From JAAFGT01 sp041485165 (GTDB taxonomy: Bacteria > Acidobacteriota > Terriglobia > Acidiferrales > UBA7541): a stretch of DNA of 64,000 bases. Made by a program: the position numbers and the translations under genes. How positions within the stretch are numbered: position 1 is the stretch's first letter; the number at the start of each line of letters is the position of its first letter. Below are positions 42,357 to 52,528 of the stretch, piece after piece. The notes under the pieces were generated by a model. The model ran no database searches, had not been told where the DNA came from, and worked only from the letters and a program-made list of their open reading frames with translations. The stretch spans positions 21,982 to 85,981 of the forward strand of contig JBGPJC010000001.1 in NCBI GenBank assembly GCA_041485165.1, read 5' to 3'.

Positions 42357-44792
42357 ATGGAAACTCTATGGCAGGACCTGAAATATGCCGCGCGGATGTT
42401 GGGGAAAAAGCCGGGCTTTACGGCGATTGCGGTGCTCACGCTTGCTCTGGGCATCGGCGCGAACACAGCCATGTTCAGCGTCGTAAACGCGGTCTTGCTT
42501 CGTCCCCTGCCTTACCCCGACGCCGGCCGGATCGTTTTCCTCTCCGAGACCTCCGAGCAGATTCCCGACATGAGCATTGCCATGGCCAACTTCAACGACT
42601 GGCGCACTCAGAACACTACCTTTGAAAGCATGGTCGCGTACCAGAACGATGACACCGTCCTTACCGGGCGCGGCGAACCGGAGCGCCTGCGCCTGCGCAG
42701 GATCACCGCCGGCTTTTTCCCGACCATGCGTGTGCAGCCCATCCTCGGCCGCCCGCTCTCCGCCGAAGATGACAAGGTTGGCGCCGCGCCCGTCGTTCTG
42801 CTGGGCGAAGGCTTCTGGGAGCGCCGTTTTGGCCGCGACCCGAACATTCTGGGCCAGCAGCTCATCCTCGATGGCGAGCCGTTCACGGTGATCGGTGTGC
42901 TCCCCTCGCGCTCGCTCCACCCCTCCTTCCGGAATCGCGATTTGTACGCTTCCCTTTGGCGCCTGGAAGATCGTCTGGGTGGAGAAACTCGGCGCGGCGG
43001 TCATCCCGGAATCTACGCCTACGCGCGTCTCAAGCCCGGCCGCACCGTTGAGCAAGCCCAATCCGAGATGAAGCGGATCGCCGCGCGCCTTGGCCAGCAG
43101 TTTCCAGAATCGAATGGCAAGCACAGCGTCCACGTCCAGCCTCTTCTCGACGCCGTGGTCGAAGATGTGCGTCCGCCGCTCATCATCCTGTTGGCGGCGG
43201 TCGGCTTTGTCCTGCTGATTGCCTGCGCCAACATGGCCAATCTGCTCCTCGCGCGGGCCACCGAGCGCTACCGGGAGTTTGCCGTGCGCATCGCGCTGGG
43301 CGCCGGCCGCGGGCGGCTGGTGCGGCAATTGCTCACGGAAAGCGCCCTGCTGGCGGGCCTGGGCGGCGCGTTCGGACTTTTCCTGGCCTATGGAATCACC
43401 GCGCTGATCACGCACTCCACCTCCACCACCACCAGCGTGCCTCGCTTGGAGGAGGTGTCGGTCGACGGCCGAGTCCTGGCGTTCACGTTCGTTCTGTCCG
43501 TGTGCACCGGCCTTCTCTTCGGCATGGTGCCCGCACTGCAAACTGCGCGCACCGACGTTCACGACGCGCTCAAGGAGAGCGGCCGGGCCGGGGCAGGTGG
43601 AACGGGACGGCGCCGTCTTCGCGATGCGCTGGTTGCCGCGGAGGTCGCGATTTCTCTGGTCCTTCTGGTCGGCGCAGGCCTCATGGGCAAGAGCCTTTAC
43701 CACGTGTTCCAGGCGGATAGCGGCGTGGAAACATCCCGCGTCCTCACCGCGCGCTTCACCCTGCCCGAAGCAAAGTATGCGGATGCCGCCAAGCGCCGCG
43801 CTTTTGCCAGCCAGCTCGGCGAAAAACTACGCGCTCTTCCCGGTGTGCAATCGGCGGGCATCAAGTGGCCCTTGCTGGGCGGATGGCAAAACGGCTTCGC
43901 TATTGGCGGGCGACCGATGCCCAAGCCGGAGGAGGCTCCGGCTAACGATATGGGCCGGGTCACTCCCGGGGCCATGCAAGCCATGGGCATGCGCCTGCTG
44001 CGCGGGCGCTTCTTCGACGAGCGCGACACCGCAGGGGCCCCGGGCGTTTGCATCATCGACGAGACACTGGCCAGATCGTACTTTCCAAACGAAGATCCGG
44101 TTGGAAAGCAACTCGCGGTTGAGGGCCCCGCGTCTCCCGGCCACGAACCTCCCTGGTTGACCATCGTGGGTGTGGTCGCCCATGTGAAAAATTACGGAGT
44201 GGATCAGGTCTCTCGCTTTGAAACCTACATCCCCTTCGCGCAACAACCCGGCGGCGGCGGTTCCGTGGTCATTCGCACCACCGCTGAGCAGCCGGCTCTG
44301 GCCTTGGACCTTCGCGCGGCGTTACGCTCGATAGATCCCGACCTTCCCCTGTTCGAAGTGCGTCCGCTCGAAGATGTTGTTTCCGAGAATTACGTTTCGC
44401 GCCGTCTTTCGGTGGCGCTGATTGGCTCATTCTCAGCGCTCGCTCTGCTTCTCGCCGCTGTCGGCGTCTACGGGGTGATGGCCTATTCCGTTAACCAGCG
44501 GAATCACGAGATCGGGGTCCGCATGGCGCTGGGCGCCGGGCCGCGCGACGTCTTGGCCATGATTCTGGGACAAGGCCTCCGCCTTTCGGCGATCGGAGTG
44601 ACTGTTGGCCTCATCGCGGCGGCCAGTTTGGCCCGCGGGATGGCCAGCTTGCTCTTCCAGGTTAGTTTTCTGGATTCGAGCACGTTTTTCTTCGGTGCGT
44701 TCATCCTTTGCGGGATCGTTCTTCTGGCCTCCTGGGTTCCGGCGCGGCGGGCGACAAAGGTCGATCCGTTGGTTGCGCTTCGCTATGAATGA
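42357..44792 (+). CDS. ADOP permease 2
   Basis: 811 aa starting METLWQDLKYAARMLGKKPG and ending ARRATKVDPLVALRYE, 22 bp after the REP pair. It belongs to the other subgroup in this array, marked by NFNDWRTQNTTFESM and FFPTMRVQPILGR in the first periplasmic domain instead of the SGNYF-LGV type. The second MacB-like domain contains GRVTPGAMQAMGMRLLRGRF and DETLARSYFPNEDPVGKQ. The conserved FtsX loops ANMANLLLARATERYREFAV and SVNQRNHEIGVRMALGAG are intact. No stop, frameshift or missing block is visible. Confidence 0.93.
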   Translation: METLWQDLKYAARMLGKKPGFTAIAVLTLALGIGANTAMFSVVNAVLLRPLPYPDAGRIVFLSETSEQIPDMSIAMANFNDWRTQNTTFESMVAYQNDDTVLTGRGEPERLRLRRITAGFFPTMRVQPILGRPLSAEDDKVGAAPVVLLGEGFWERRFGRDPNILGQQLILDGEPFTVIGVLPSRSLHPSFRNRDLYASLWRLEDRLGGETRRGGHPGIYAYARLKPGRTVEQAQSEMKRIAARLGQQFPESNGKHSVHVQPLLDAVVEDVRPPLIILLAAVGFVLLIACANMANLLLARATERYREFAVRIALGAGRGRLVRQLLTESALLAGLGGAFGLFLAYGITALITHSTSTTTSVPRLEEVSVDGRVLAFTFVLSVCTGLLFGMVPALQTARTDVHDALKESGRAGAGGTGRRRLRDALVAAEVAISLVLLVGAGLMGKSLYHVFQADSGVETSRVLTARFTLPEAKYADAAKRRAFASQLGEKLRALPGVQSAGIKWPLLGGWQNGFAIGGRPMPKPEEAPANDMGRVTPGAMQAMGMRLLRGRFFDERDTAGAPGVCIIDETLARSYFPNEDPVGKQLAVEGPASPGHEPPWLTIVGVVAHVKNYGVDQVSRFETYIPFAQQPGGGGSVVIRTTAEQPALALDLRAALRSIDPDLPLFEVRPLEDVVSENYVSRRLSVALIGSFSALALLLAAVGVYGVMAYSVNQRNHEIGVRMALGAGPRDVLAMILGQGLRLSAIGVTVGLIAAASLARGMASLLFQVSFLDSSTFFFGAFILCGIVLLASWVPARRATKVDPLVALRYE

Positions 44793-44870
44793 GGGGGTTT
44801 GAGTTTCGTTTTTTGAGATTCGACTCGAGACAGTCGCTATGCGGCTATTTAACGAAATCGGGAGTGCCTA

Positions 44871-47303
44871 ATGGACACCTTCTGGCAGGATCTGCGCTAC
44901 GCAACGCGGACGTTGCGGAAACACTGGGGCCTCACCCTCCTGGCGGTGCTGACCCTGTCGCTGGGGCTGGGCGCCAACACGGCGATCTTCAGTGTGGCCG
45001 ATGGATTTCTGGTCAAGCCGGCTCCCCTGCCGGAGAGCGAACGGCTGGCCGTACTTCTCCAGCTCGATCCGCACCAGACCCGCGATACCACCAGCGTTTC
45101 TCCGGCCGACTTCGAGGATTGGAAGAAGCAGAACCATTCCTTCGACCGCCTCGCCGCATTTACCTTTGATGACGTCAACCTCACCGGCGCGGGGACACCC
45201 GAAAAGGTCCAGGGCGTGCGGGTTTCCACGGACTTCTTCGACACCACGCGAGTTGCGCCCAAGCTGGGCCGCGCATTTCTGCCTGAAGAAGAGACTCCCG
45301 GCCATGACGCCGTGGTGATCCTGAGCCAGGGCTTGTGGGAACGGCACTTTGGCGGCAACGCGCAGGTCCTCGGCCACACCGTTCAGATCGACGGCAAGAG
45401 CTACACCATCATCGGCGTGATGGATAAGGATTTCGATTTTCCCAAGACCGCCGAACTTTGGCTGCCGCTGGCGCTGGAGGCCAAGGATAAAGAGAGCCGC
45501 ACGGCGCATTTCCTGCTGGTCCTGGGGCGTTTGCGGCCGGGCGTTTCCCTGGCGCAGGCCGGCGCGGAGTTGCGCACCATCGCCGCCCAAATCGGTGATG
45601 CTCACCCGCAGACCAACCGTGGCTGGAGCGCACGGGCCATGTCCCTTCGCAATTTCCTGATCGGAGATTTGACTCACGACTACACGTTGCTGCTGCTGGG
45701 CGCCGTGGGCTTCGTCCTCCTGATCGCCTGTGCCAACGTGGCGGGACTTTTGTTCTCGCGCTCCGCGAGCCGCCAGCGGGAGATTGCAGTGCGCGTGGCC
45801 CTGGGCGCCAGCCGAGGGAGGATTGTTCGCCTCCTCCTTGCGGAGAGCGTTCTCATCGCCTTGTTGGGTGCTTTCCTGGGATTCCCTCTGGCCAAGGGAG
45901 CGCTCCACCTCATCCTGACCAGCATGCCTGCCGAAGTGGCCAAATACATCGGCGGCTGGAATCAGATCAGCCTGGATCTTCGCGCGCTGGCCTTCACTCT
46001 GGCGATTGCGGTGCTCAGTGGAATTATTTCCGGGCTATTTCCCGCGCTGCAAAGCTCCCGGCTGGAACTGAACGAGACGCTCAAGGAAGGCGGGCGCGGC
46101 TCGAGCGGGAGCCGCGGCAGTCATCGTCTGCGCGGGGCGCTGGTGATCTGCGAGGTGGCCATGTCGCTGGTCCTGATCGTCGGCGCTGGCCTGATGGTTA
46201 AAGGTTTTCGCGCGCTGATGGATTCTCACATCGGCGCCCATCCCGCCAGCTTGCTGACACTCCAGGTTACTCTGCCCGAAGCCAGGTACACCAACGATGC
46301 GCAGCGCTCCGCTTTTTACCGCCAGGCCCTGCAGCACATCGAACAACTTCCCGAGGTGCAGTCCGCGGCGGTGCTCTACCGCTTGCCTTTCGCCGATGGC
46401 GCCGGACGCCGCGACTTCGTTATCGAGGGAAGTCCGGCGATGGAAGCGGGCGAGCGCCGCTCCGCAGTGCTGCAGAGCATCAGCCCGGCTTTCTTCTCCC
46501 AGTTTCAGGTCCCGGTGATCGACGGGCGTGTGCTGGGCGAGTCCGATATGGAAGCCACCGAGCCCAACGCGGTGATCAGCGAGAGCCTGGCGCGCCGCTA
46601 TTTCCCAGGGCAGAATCCCATCGGCCATCGCATTAATCCCGGAACCCCGCAAGACAAGAAACCCTGGTTCACCATCGTCGGAGTGGTTGGCGACCTCCAG
46701 TACAACTTCACGCAGCGCGAGCCATTGCCCACCATTTACGCGCCCTTTACGCAGGCGCCGCGCACGTTCTGCCAGTTTTCCATCCGCTCAACGGCTGGCC
46801 TCGCCCGCCTGATTCCCGCCGTGCGCCAACAATTTGCCGCCGTGGACCCGGAAATGCCGCTGGGGAACATCAAGACCCTCGACCGGGTGATCTATGAATC
46901 CACCATCGGATTGGCTTACATCGCGGTGATGATGGCGGTGGTGGGCGGCATGGCGCTGATGCTCGCCGCTGCCGGCCTGTACGGCGTCATGGCTTATTGG
47001 GTCTCCGAACGCACCCAGGAATTCGGCATCCGCATGGTGCTTGGCGCGCTCCCGCGAGATGTGCTCAGCCTGGTGGCCAGGCGCGGTCTCTTCCTGACCT
47101 TCCTTGGTCTGGCCACCGGGCTTCCCATTTCCATTTTGTTGGCCCGCGCTCTCGCGAGCCTGCTCTATGGCGTCAGGGCCACGGACCTGCTGACGTTTGC
47201 TCTGGTTTCCCTGGTCCTTGGACTGGTGGCCTTGCTGGCGTGTTACGTGCCCGTGCGGCGCGCCACCCGCGTGGATCCGATGGTGGCACTGCGCTATGAG
47301 TAA
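44871..47303 (+). CDS. ADOP permease 3
   Basis: 810 aa. MDTFWQDLRYATRTLRKHWG opens the chain; ARRATRV-type residues at the end read PVRRATRVDPMVALRYE, with PV instead of PA. First-domain markers DFEDWKKQNHSFDRL and FFDTTRVAPKLGR place it with permease 2. In the second half ISPAFFSQFQVPVIDGRVL replaces the more usual SPNYF segment, and the helix-loop YWVSERTQEFGIRMVLGALP is less Gly-rich than in its neighbours. The 78-bp gap before it holds a GAGTTTCG...GAGATTCGA element also found before permease 4. Confidence 0.93.
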   Translation: MDTFWQDLRYATRTLRKHWGLTLLAVLTLSLGLGANTAIFSVADGFLVKPAPLPESERLAVLLQLDPHQTRDTTSVSPADFEDWKKQNHSFDRLAAFTFDDVNLTGAGTPEKVQGVRVSTDFFDTTRVAPKLGRAFLPEEETPGHDAVVILSQGLWERHFGGNAQVLGHTVQIDGKSYTIIGVMDKDFDFPKTAELWLPLALEAKDKESRTAHFLLVLGRLRPGVSLAQAGAELRTIAAQIGDAHPQTNRGWSARAMSLRNFLIGDLTHDYTLLLLGAVGFVLLIACANVAGLLFSRSASRQREIAVRVALGASRGRIVRLLLAESVLIALLGAFLGFPLAKGALHLILTSMPAEVAKYIGGWNQISLDLRALAFTLAIAVLSGIISGLFPALQSSRLELNETLKEGGRGSSGSRGSHRLRGALVICEVAMSLVLIVGAGLMVKGFRALMDSHIGAHPASLLTLQVTLPEARYTNDAQRSAFYRQALQHIEQLPEVQSAAVLYRLPFADGAGRRDFVIEGSPAMEAGERRSAVLQSISPAFFSQFQVPVIDGRVLGESDMEATEPNAVISESLARRYFPGQNPIGHRINPGTPQDKKPWFTIVGVVGDLQYNFTQREPLPTIYAPFTQAPRTFCQFSIRSTAGLARLIPAVRQQFAAVDPEMPLGNIKTLDRVIYESTIGLAYIAVMMAVVGGMALMLAAAGLYGVMAYWVSERTQEFGIRMVLGALPRDVLSLVARRGLFLTFLGLATGLPISILLARALASLLYGVRATDLLTFALVSLVLGLVALLACYVPVRRATRVDPMVALRYE

Positions 47304-47450
47304 GGCGGCAGGGGAGGAAGCACGGCTTGTTGGCGGATTGAGGCTGTTCGCCGGATGTGTTGCGAGTTTCGCTTTTCGATTTTCGAGATTCGAAGTTGAA
47401 AAATTTTGTGAGCTCTTGGCTGCCGTACTACGAGAGCCCGGGAGGGAATG

Positions 47451-49916
47451 ATGGAAGTTCTTTGGCAGGACATTCGCTTTGGAATCCGCATGCTGTCCAA
47501 GCGGCCGGTCTTTACCGTGATCGCCGTCATCACGCTGGCCCTGGGGATCGGCGCGAACACCACCATGTTTACGCTGGTGAACGCGGTGCTCCTGCAGCCG
47601 CTGCCGGTGAAGGACTCCGCCCAGCTGGTGGGTGTGTTCGGCACCGATCTGCGCAACAGCCTCGAGCTGCAGCAGTTCTTGCCCATCTCACACCCCAATA
47701 TCGAGGACCTGCGCGATAAGAACACCTCGCTCTCGGGGATGGCTTCACTCACATTCTTCGGCGCCAGTCTTTCCGGCGGGGACAAACCTGAATTGCTCAA
47801 CGGACAACTGGTTTCCGGCAACTACTTTGACGTTCTGGGCGTGAAGGCGGCCCAGGGCCGCACTTTCCTCCCCGAGGAGGGGAACAAGCCCGGCCAGTTC
47901 CCTGTCGTCGTGCTCAGCAACGGACTGTGGAAGCGTCGCTTTGGTGGCGACCCCGCCCTGATCGGCAAGCAGATCACGCTGAACCAGCAGCCCTTCACGG
48001 TGATCGGCATAGTGCCGAAGAATTTCCATGGCACATTCGCCATCGGCTCGCCGGACCTGTGGGTCGCCGACGCCATGCATGACCAAGTCCTCGCCGGCTT
48101 TCAGAAAGAGTTTTTTACCAACCGCCGCGCGCTGGAGTGCTTCGCCTTTGGCCGGCTCAAGCCCGGCGTCACCTTGCAACAGGCGGAGTCGGAATTGAAG
48201 GCCCTGGCCACCGGTCTTTCCAAGGACTTCCCGGTCGAGAATGGTGGGCGAAATGTGCGCCTGCTGCCACTCGAACAAGCCTCCGTGGACCCCAATGTCC
48301 GCGGACAGTTCGTGCAAGCCGGAGCCTTGCTGATGACCGTGGTGGGTCTGGTCCTGCTGATTGCCTGCGCCAATCTGGCCAACCTCCAGCTCGCCCGGGC
48401 CACCGAGCGCCAGAAAGAGATCGCCCTGCGGCTATCACTCGGAGCCAGCCATGGGCGCCTGGTGCGGCAACTGCTTACGGAAAACGTGATGCTGGCGCTG
48501 CTGGGCGGCAGCCTGGGCATCCTTCTGGCGTTCTGGAGCCGCGAAGTCCTGATCTCTTTCCGCCCGCCTTTCCTGAATCCCAATGATCTCCCGCTGGATC
48601 TCGACCGTCGGGTTTTGACCTTCTCTCTGATCGCTTCCGTATTCACCGGAATTCTGTTCGGTCTTGCTCCGGCGTGGCAGGCCCTGCGCCCCAAGCTGAG
48701 CGAGACGCTGAAGGAAGGCGGCGGAAGGAGTGGGGCGGGAGGCGGACGCAACCGTCTGCGCAACCTCCTGGTTATCTCGGAGACGGCGCTGGCCATCGTC
48801 GCTTTGGTGGGGGCCGGGCTTTTCCTCCAGAGTCTGCGCAACGCGCAGAAAATCAACCCCGGTTTCGAAACCAAAAGTCTGCTGGTGGCCTCCTTTGACT
48901 TGGGCGCACAGAACTACAGCGAGCCCCAGGGCCGGGAGTTCCATCGCCGCTTGCTCGAGAAACTGAAAGTGATGCCCATGGTCTCCGCCGCTTCATTAGC
49001 CTCCAATGCCCCTTTCGGCGGCGGACTCCAGCGCACGGTCTTCCCCGAGGGTCTTGACTCCAGCGACCGCCGCAACGGCGTGCTGGTGTTGATCAATCAC
49101 GTGGATTCCGCCTACTTCGATGCCATGAGCATCCCCGTGCTCCGCGGGCGCAAGATCACCGACGGCGACGAGGAGAAGGCTCCCATGGTGGCGGTGGTAA
49201 ACGAAACCATGGCCAAGCGCTTCTTCCCCGGCCAAGACGCCATGGGCAAACGCTTCAAGTTTTTCGGCGAGCCGTGGATCCTCGAGATTGTCGGCATCGC
49301 CCGCGATAGCAAGTACAACACACTGGGAGAGGACCCGCAGCCTTGCATCTACCTCTCGCTGCGCCAGCACTATTCGCCCTTCATGACCCTGCACGTGCGC
49401 ACCACGGGCGACCCCGCGGCGGCGCTTTCCACCGTGCGCAGCGCGGTGCAGTCTCTAGACACTTCGCTGCCCCTGGTCGGCGTAAACACTATGACCGAGG
49501 TGTTGAACCAGTCGCTGTGGGCCGCGCGCATGGGCGCGGGGCTTCTGGCTGTGTTCGGCCTGCTGGCTCTGACGCTCGCGGCCGTGGGCATCTATGGCGT
49601 GATGTCCTATTCCGTCAGCCAGCGCACCCAGGAGTTCGGCATCCGCGTGGCCCTGGGGGCGCAGAGGAGCGATGTCCTGCGACTGGTGGTGCGGCATGGA
49701 GTGGGGCTGACGCTCGTCGGCGTGGCCTTGGGCCTCACCGCCTCCTTCGCACTCCTGCGCGGCATCGGCAAACTGCTCTACGGTGTGAGCGCCACCGATC
49801 CGGTCACGTTCGTCGGCGTTCCCGCGCTGCTGAGCTGCGTGGCGCTGCTGGCTTGTTACCTGCCGGCGCGGCGCGCCACGCGTGTGGACCCGCTGGTGGC
49901 CCTGCGCTACGAATGA
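47451..49916 (+). CDS. ADOP permease 4
   Basis: About 821 aa. Two ATG codons are adjacent (47448 and 47451); I use the second, which gives MEVLWQDIRFGIRMLSKRPV like the paralogues, with GGGAGGG just upstream. The first periplasmic domain has NIEDLRDKNTSLSGM and SGNYFDVLGVKAAQGRTF, as in permeases 1, 5 and 6. The second has NHVDSAYFDAMSIPVLRGRK and NETMAKRFFPGQDAMGKRFK. ANLANLQLARATERQKEIAL is the intact core loop. The preceding 147-bp gap is the longest between permeases on this strand apart from the cassette region. Confidence 0.93.
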   Translation: MEVLWQDIRFGIRMLSKRPVFTVIAVITLALGIGANTTMFTLVNAVLLQPLPVKDSAQLVGVFGTDLRNSLELQQFLPISHPNIEDLRDKNTSLSGMASLTFFGASLSGGDKPELLNGQLVSGNYFDVLGVKAAQGRTFLPEEGNKPGQFPVVVLSNGLWKRRFGGDPALIGKQITLNQQPFTVIGIVPKNFHGTFAIGSPDLWVADAMHDQVLAGFQKEFFTNRRALECFAFGRLKPGVTLQQAESELKALATGLSKDFPVENGGRNVRLLPLEQASVDPNVRGQFVQAGALLMTVVGLVLLIACANLANLQLARATERQKEIALRLSLGASHGRLVRQLLTENVMLALLGGSLGILLAFWSREVLISFRPPFLNPNDLPLDLDRRVLTFSLIASVFTGILFGLAPAWQALRPKLSETLKEGGGRSGAGGGRNRLRNLLVISETALAIVALVGAGLFLQSLRNAQKINPGFETKSLLVASFDLGAQNYSEPQGREFHRRLLEKLKVMPMVSAASLASNAPFGGGLQRTVFPEGLDSSDRRNGVLVLINHVDSAYFDAMSIPVLRGRKITDGDEEKAPMVAVVNETMAKRFFPGQDAMGKRFKFFGEPWILEIVGIARDSKYNTLGEDPQPCIYLSLRQHYSPFMTLHVRTTGDPAAALSTVRSAVQSLDTSLPLVGVNTMTEVLNQSLWAARMGAGLLAVFGLLALTLAAVGIYGVMSYSVSQRTQEFGIRVALGAQRSDVLRLVVRHGVGLTLVGVALGLTASFALLRGIGKLLYGVSATDPVTFVGVPALLSCVALLACYLPARRATRVDPLVALRYE

Positions 49917-49953
49917 ATCAGTTCCCCGTTGTCAGTTTTCAGTCGGAGGCGAA

Positions 49954-52401
49954 ATGGAATCGTTCTGGCAGGACTTAAGATACGCGGCGCGAATGTTGGG
50001 AAAGAATCCCGGCTTCGCGGCGGTGGTGGTGTTGTCGCTGGCGCTGGGGATTGGTGCCAACACCACGGCGTTCGGCTGGATCGAGGCCGTGCTGCGCAAT
50101 CCACTGCAGGGCGTGGAGCACGGCGACCGCATGGTTTCAATCGAAACGGTGACGCAGTCCGGGGAAACCATCGACTCCTCTTACGATGATTACCGCGACT
50201 ATCGCGACAAAGCCCGTTCGCTGGACGGCGCCGTGGCCTTCAAGGACCGCCCGCTGAGCCTGGGTAACGAGAATAGTTCGGAACGCGTATGGGGGTTGAT
50301 GGTCTCCGGCAATTATTTTCAATTCCTGGGCCTCCGCCCTGCCGCGGGCCGTTTCTTCTCGGCGGAAGAGCAGGACGAAAAACCGAACGCGCATCCCGTG
50401 GCCGTGTTGAGCTCAGGTTTGTGGAAGAGCCGGTTCAATAGCGACCCGAAGATTTCCGGCAAGACCATCAAGCTGAACCGGCAGGATTTCACAATCGTCG
50501 GCGTGGCCCCGGCGGAGTTCCAGGGAACGATTGTCGGCCTCAGCTTCGACATCTACGTGCCGCTGAGGATGTATACGCAGCTCACCGGAGGGGGAAACTG
50601 GCTGGATGATCGCGGGTCACGGCCGTTGCCCATTCTCGCGCGGCTTAAGCCCGGCGTTCGCGTGGAGGAAGCGCGCGCCGAAATCCAGACGATTGCCGCG
50701 CAAAACGCCAGCGCGTTCGCCGACACGAACCAGGGATTGAGCGCCACCGTGCTCCCGCTCGCGCAAGGGCGTTACGGGGTGCAGTCGCACCTCGCGACGC
50801 TGCTGCACATCCTGATGGCCGCGGGTGGAATGATCCTGCTGATCGTCTGCGCCAACGTGGCCAACCTGCTGCTGGCCCGTGCGACCTCGCGGCAGCGGGA
50901 GCTGAGCGTGCGTCTCGCGCTCGGCGCCAGCCGAGGACGGCTGGTTCGCCAGCTCCTGACTGAAAGTTTGCTGCTCGCCGTGCTGGGCGGAGGGGCGGGT
51001 GTGCTCCTGGCGATGTGGATGGGGGATTCCCTGGGCCTGCTGCTCCCCGTCACCGGTCTGCCGGTCGCAAGACTGGCCCGGCTGGACAGGACCGTGCTGC
51101 TCTTCACCGTGTTGCTTTCCGTCGGCGCAGGGATGGTGTTCGGCCTGCTGCCGGCGCTACATGCGGTGAAGGGTGGAGTGCACGAATCTCTGAAGGAGGG
51201 CGGGCGGAGCGCGACGCCGAGCGGGAGATCGCGGCGGATTCGCGGACTGCTGGTGGTCTCGGAGGTGGGACTGGCGCTGGTGGCGCTGGTGGGCGCGGGA
51301 CTTTTTATCCAGAGTTTTGAAAAAGCGAAAGAGAGCGACACAGGGTTCGAACCCCACAACGTGTTGCTGGTGAGTTTGCAGCTCTCGACCAGCGGCTATG
51401 ACCGGCAACAAATCTTCGATTTTCTACGGCGGGCGCAGGAACGGATCGCAGCGCTGCCGGGCGTGAAGGCCGCGAGCTACGCGGAAGACGTGCCACTGGG
51501 CTTTTCGATGGGGTCGTGGGAAACCCTCGAGGTGGATGGGTATGTGCCGCGCTCCAGCGACAACATGAAGATTTACCGCAATCTCATTCCGCCGGGCTAC
51601 TTCGACCTTATGCGAATCCCGCTCGTTGCCGGGCGGGATTTTACGGAGCGGGACGATGACAAGTCGCCGTGGGTCGCCGTCGTGAACGAGGCGTTTGTGC
51701 GGCGCTTCCTTGCCGGCCGGGAACCCATCGGCCGCAAGTTCAACACCTGGGGCAGGAACTTGACCATCGTGGGCTTGGTGAAGGACAGCAGGTATCATGC
51801 TCGCAATGGAGCCCCGGAGCCGTACTTCTACGTCCCCTTCCTCCAATTCTCTAACGCGAGTACGGGCGTCGCGCTCCACATCCGCACAGCCGGCCAGCCG
51901 GAAGCCATGCTGCCGGCCGTGCGCCAGCAGCTTGCGGCGATTGATCCAAGCGTGACGGCCTTCGGCACCACGTCGCTCGATGACTACATCGGTGCGTCCA
52001 CGTATATCCAGAAGTCGGCGGCCATGCTGCTCACCGTGCTGGGGGCGCTGGCGCTGTTGCTGGCGTCGCTGGGACTGTACAGCGTGGTGGCGTATTCGAT
52101 CGCCCAGCGCACGCGTGAGATCGGCATCCGCATGGCTCTGGGCGCGCAGCGCGCCGACATCCTGAAATTGGTGGTGGGCCAGGGGATGGCGCTCGCGGTG
52201 ACTGGAGTGGCAGCAGGAATCGTGGCAGCACTCGGGCTGACGCGCTTTTTGTCGAGCCTGCTGTTCGGCGTCAGCGCCACCGACCCTGCCACGTTTGCCG
52301 GCGTCGCGATGTTACTGGCCGCGGTGGCTCTGATGGCGAGCTACGTTCCAGCACAGCGGGCGGCACGGGTGGACCCGATGGTGGCCTTGCGGTACGAATA
52401 A
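49954..52401 (+). CDS. ADOP permease 5
   Basis: 815 aa from the ATG at 49954 (MESFWQDLRYAARMLGKNPG), with CGGAGG upstream. The in-frame extension to 49882 overlaps the end of permease 4 and is not used. TM1 is FAAVVVLSLALGIGANTTAF. Markers DDYRDYRDKARSLDGA and SGNYFQFLGLRPAAGRFF put it in the subgroup of permeases 1, 4 and 6. The C-terminus is AQRAARVDPMVALRYE. It lies only 37 bp after permease 4, the tightest spacing in the array, so these two are probably cotranscribed. Confidence 0.93.
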   Translation: MESFWQDLRYAARMLGKNPGFAAVVVLSLALGIGANTTAFGWIEAVLRNPLQGVEHGDRMVSIETVTQSGETIDSSYDDYRDYRDKARSLDGAVAFKDRPLSLGNENSSERVWGLMVSGNYFQFLGLRPAAGRFFSAEEQDEKPNAHPVAVLSSGLWKSRFNSDPKISGKTIKLNRQDFTIVGVAPAEFQGTIVGLSFDIYVPLRMYTQLTGGGNWLDDRGSRPLPILARLKPGVRVEEARAEIQTIAAQNASAFADTNQGLSATVLPLAQGRYGVQSHLATLLHILMAAGGMILLIVCANVANLLLARATSRQRELSVRLALGASRGRLVRQLLTESLLLAVLGGGAGVLLAMWMGDSLGLLLPVTGLPVARLARLDRTVLLFTVLLSVGAGMVFGLLPALHAVKGGVHESLKEGGRSATPSGRSRRIRGLLVVSEVGLALVALVGAGLFIQSFEKAKESDTGFEPHNVLLVSLQLSTSGYDRQQIFDFLRRAQERIAALPGVKAASYAEDVPLGFSMGSWETLEVDGYVPRSSDNMKIYRNLIPPGYFDLMRIPLVAGRDFTERDDDKSPWVAVVNEAFVRRFLAGREPIGRKFNTWGRNLTIVGLVKDSRYHARNGAPEPYFYVPFLQFSNASTGVALHIRTAGQPEAMLPAVRQQLAAIDPSVTAFGTTSLDDYIGASTYIQKSAAMLLTVLGALALLLASLGLYSVVAYSIAQRTREIGIRMALGAQRADILKLVVGQGMALAVTGVAAGIVAALGLTRFLSSLLFGVSATDPATFAGVAMLLAAVALMASYVPAQRAARVDPMVALRYE

Positions 52402-52480
52402 AGCTGCCGAGTTTCAGTTTTCGCGTTTCGATTCTCGTCTGTCTGCTCGCTCTCGCCGCGAGCGGGATGACAAGAACCAA

Positions 52481-52516
52481 CACAGAGGACGCAGAGAGCA
52501 CAGAGGACACAGAGAG
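52481..52516 (+). repeat. Two tandem 18-bp units between ADOP 5 and 6
   Basis: CACAGAGGACGCAGAGAG (52481-52498) is followed directly by CACAGAGGACACAGAGAG (52499-52516), one base different. The purine-rich tract lies just before the ribosome binding site of permease 6. Confidence 0.7.
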
Positions 52517-52528
52517 GGATAAGAAAAG

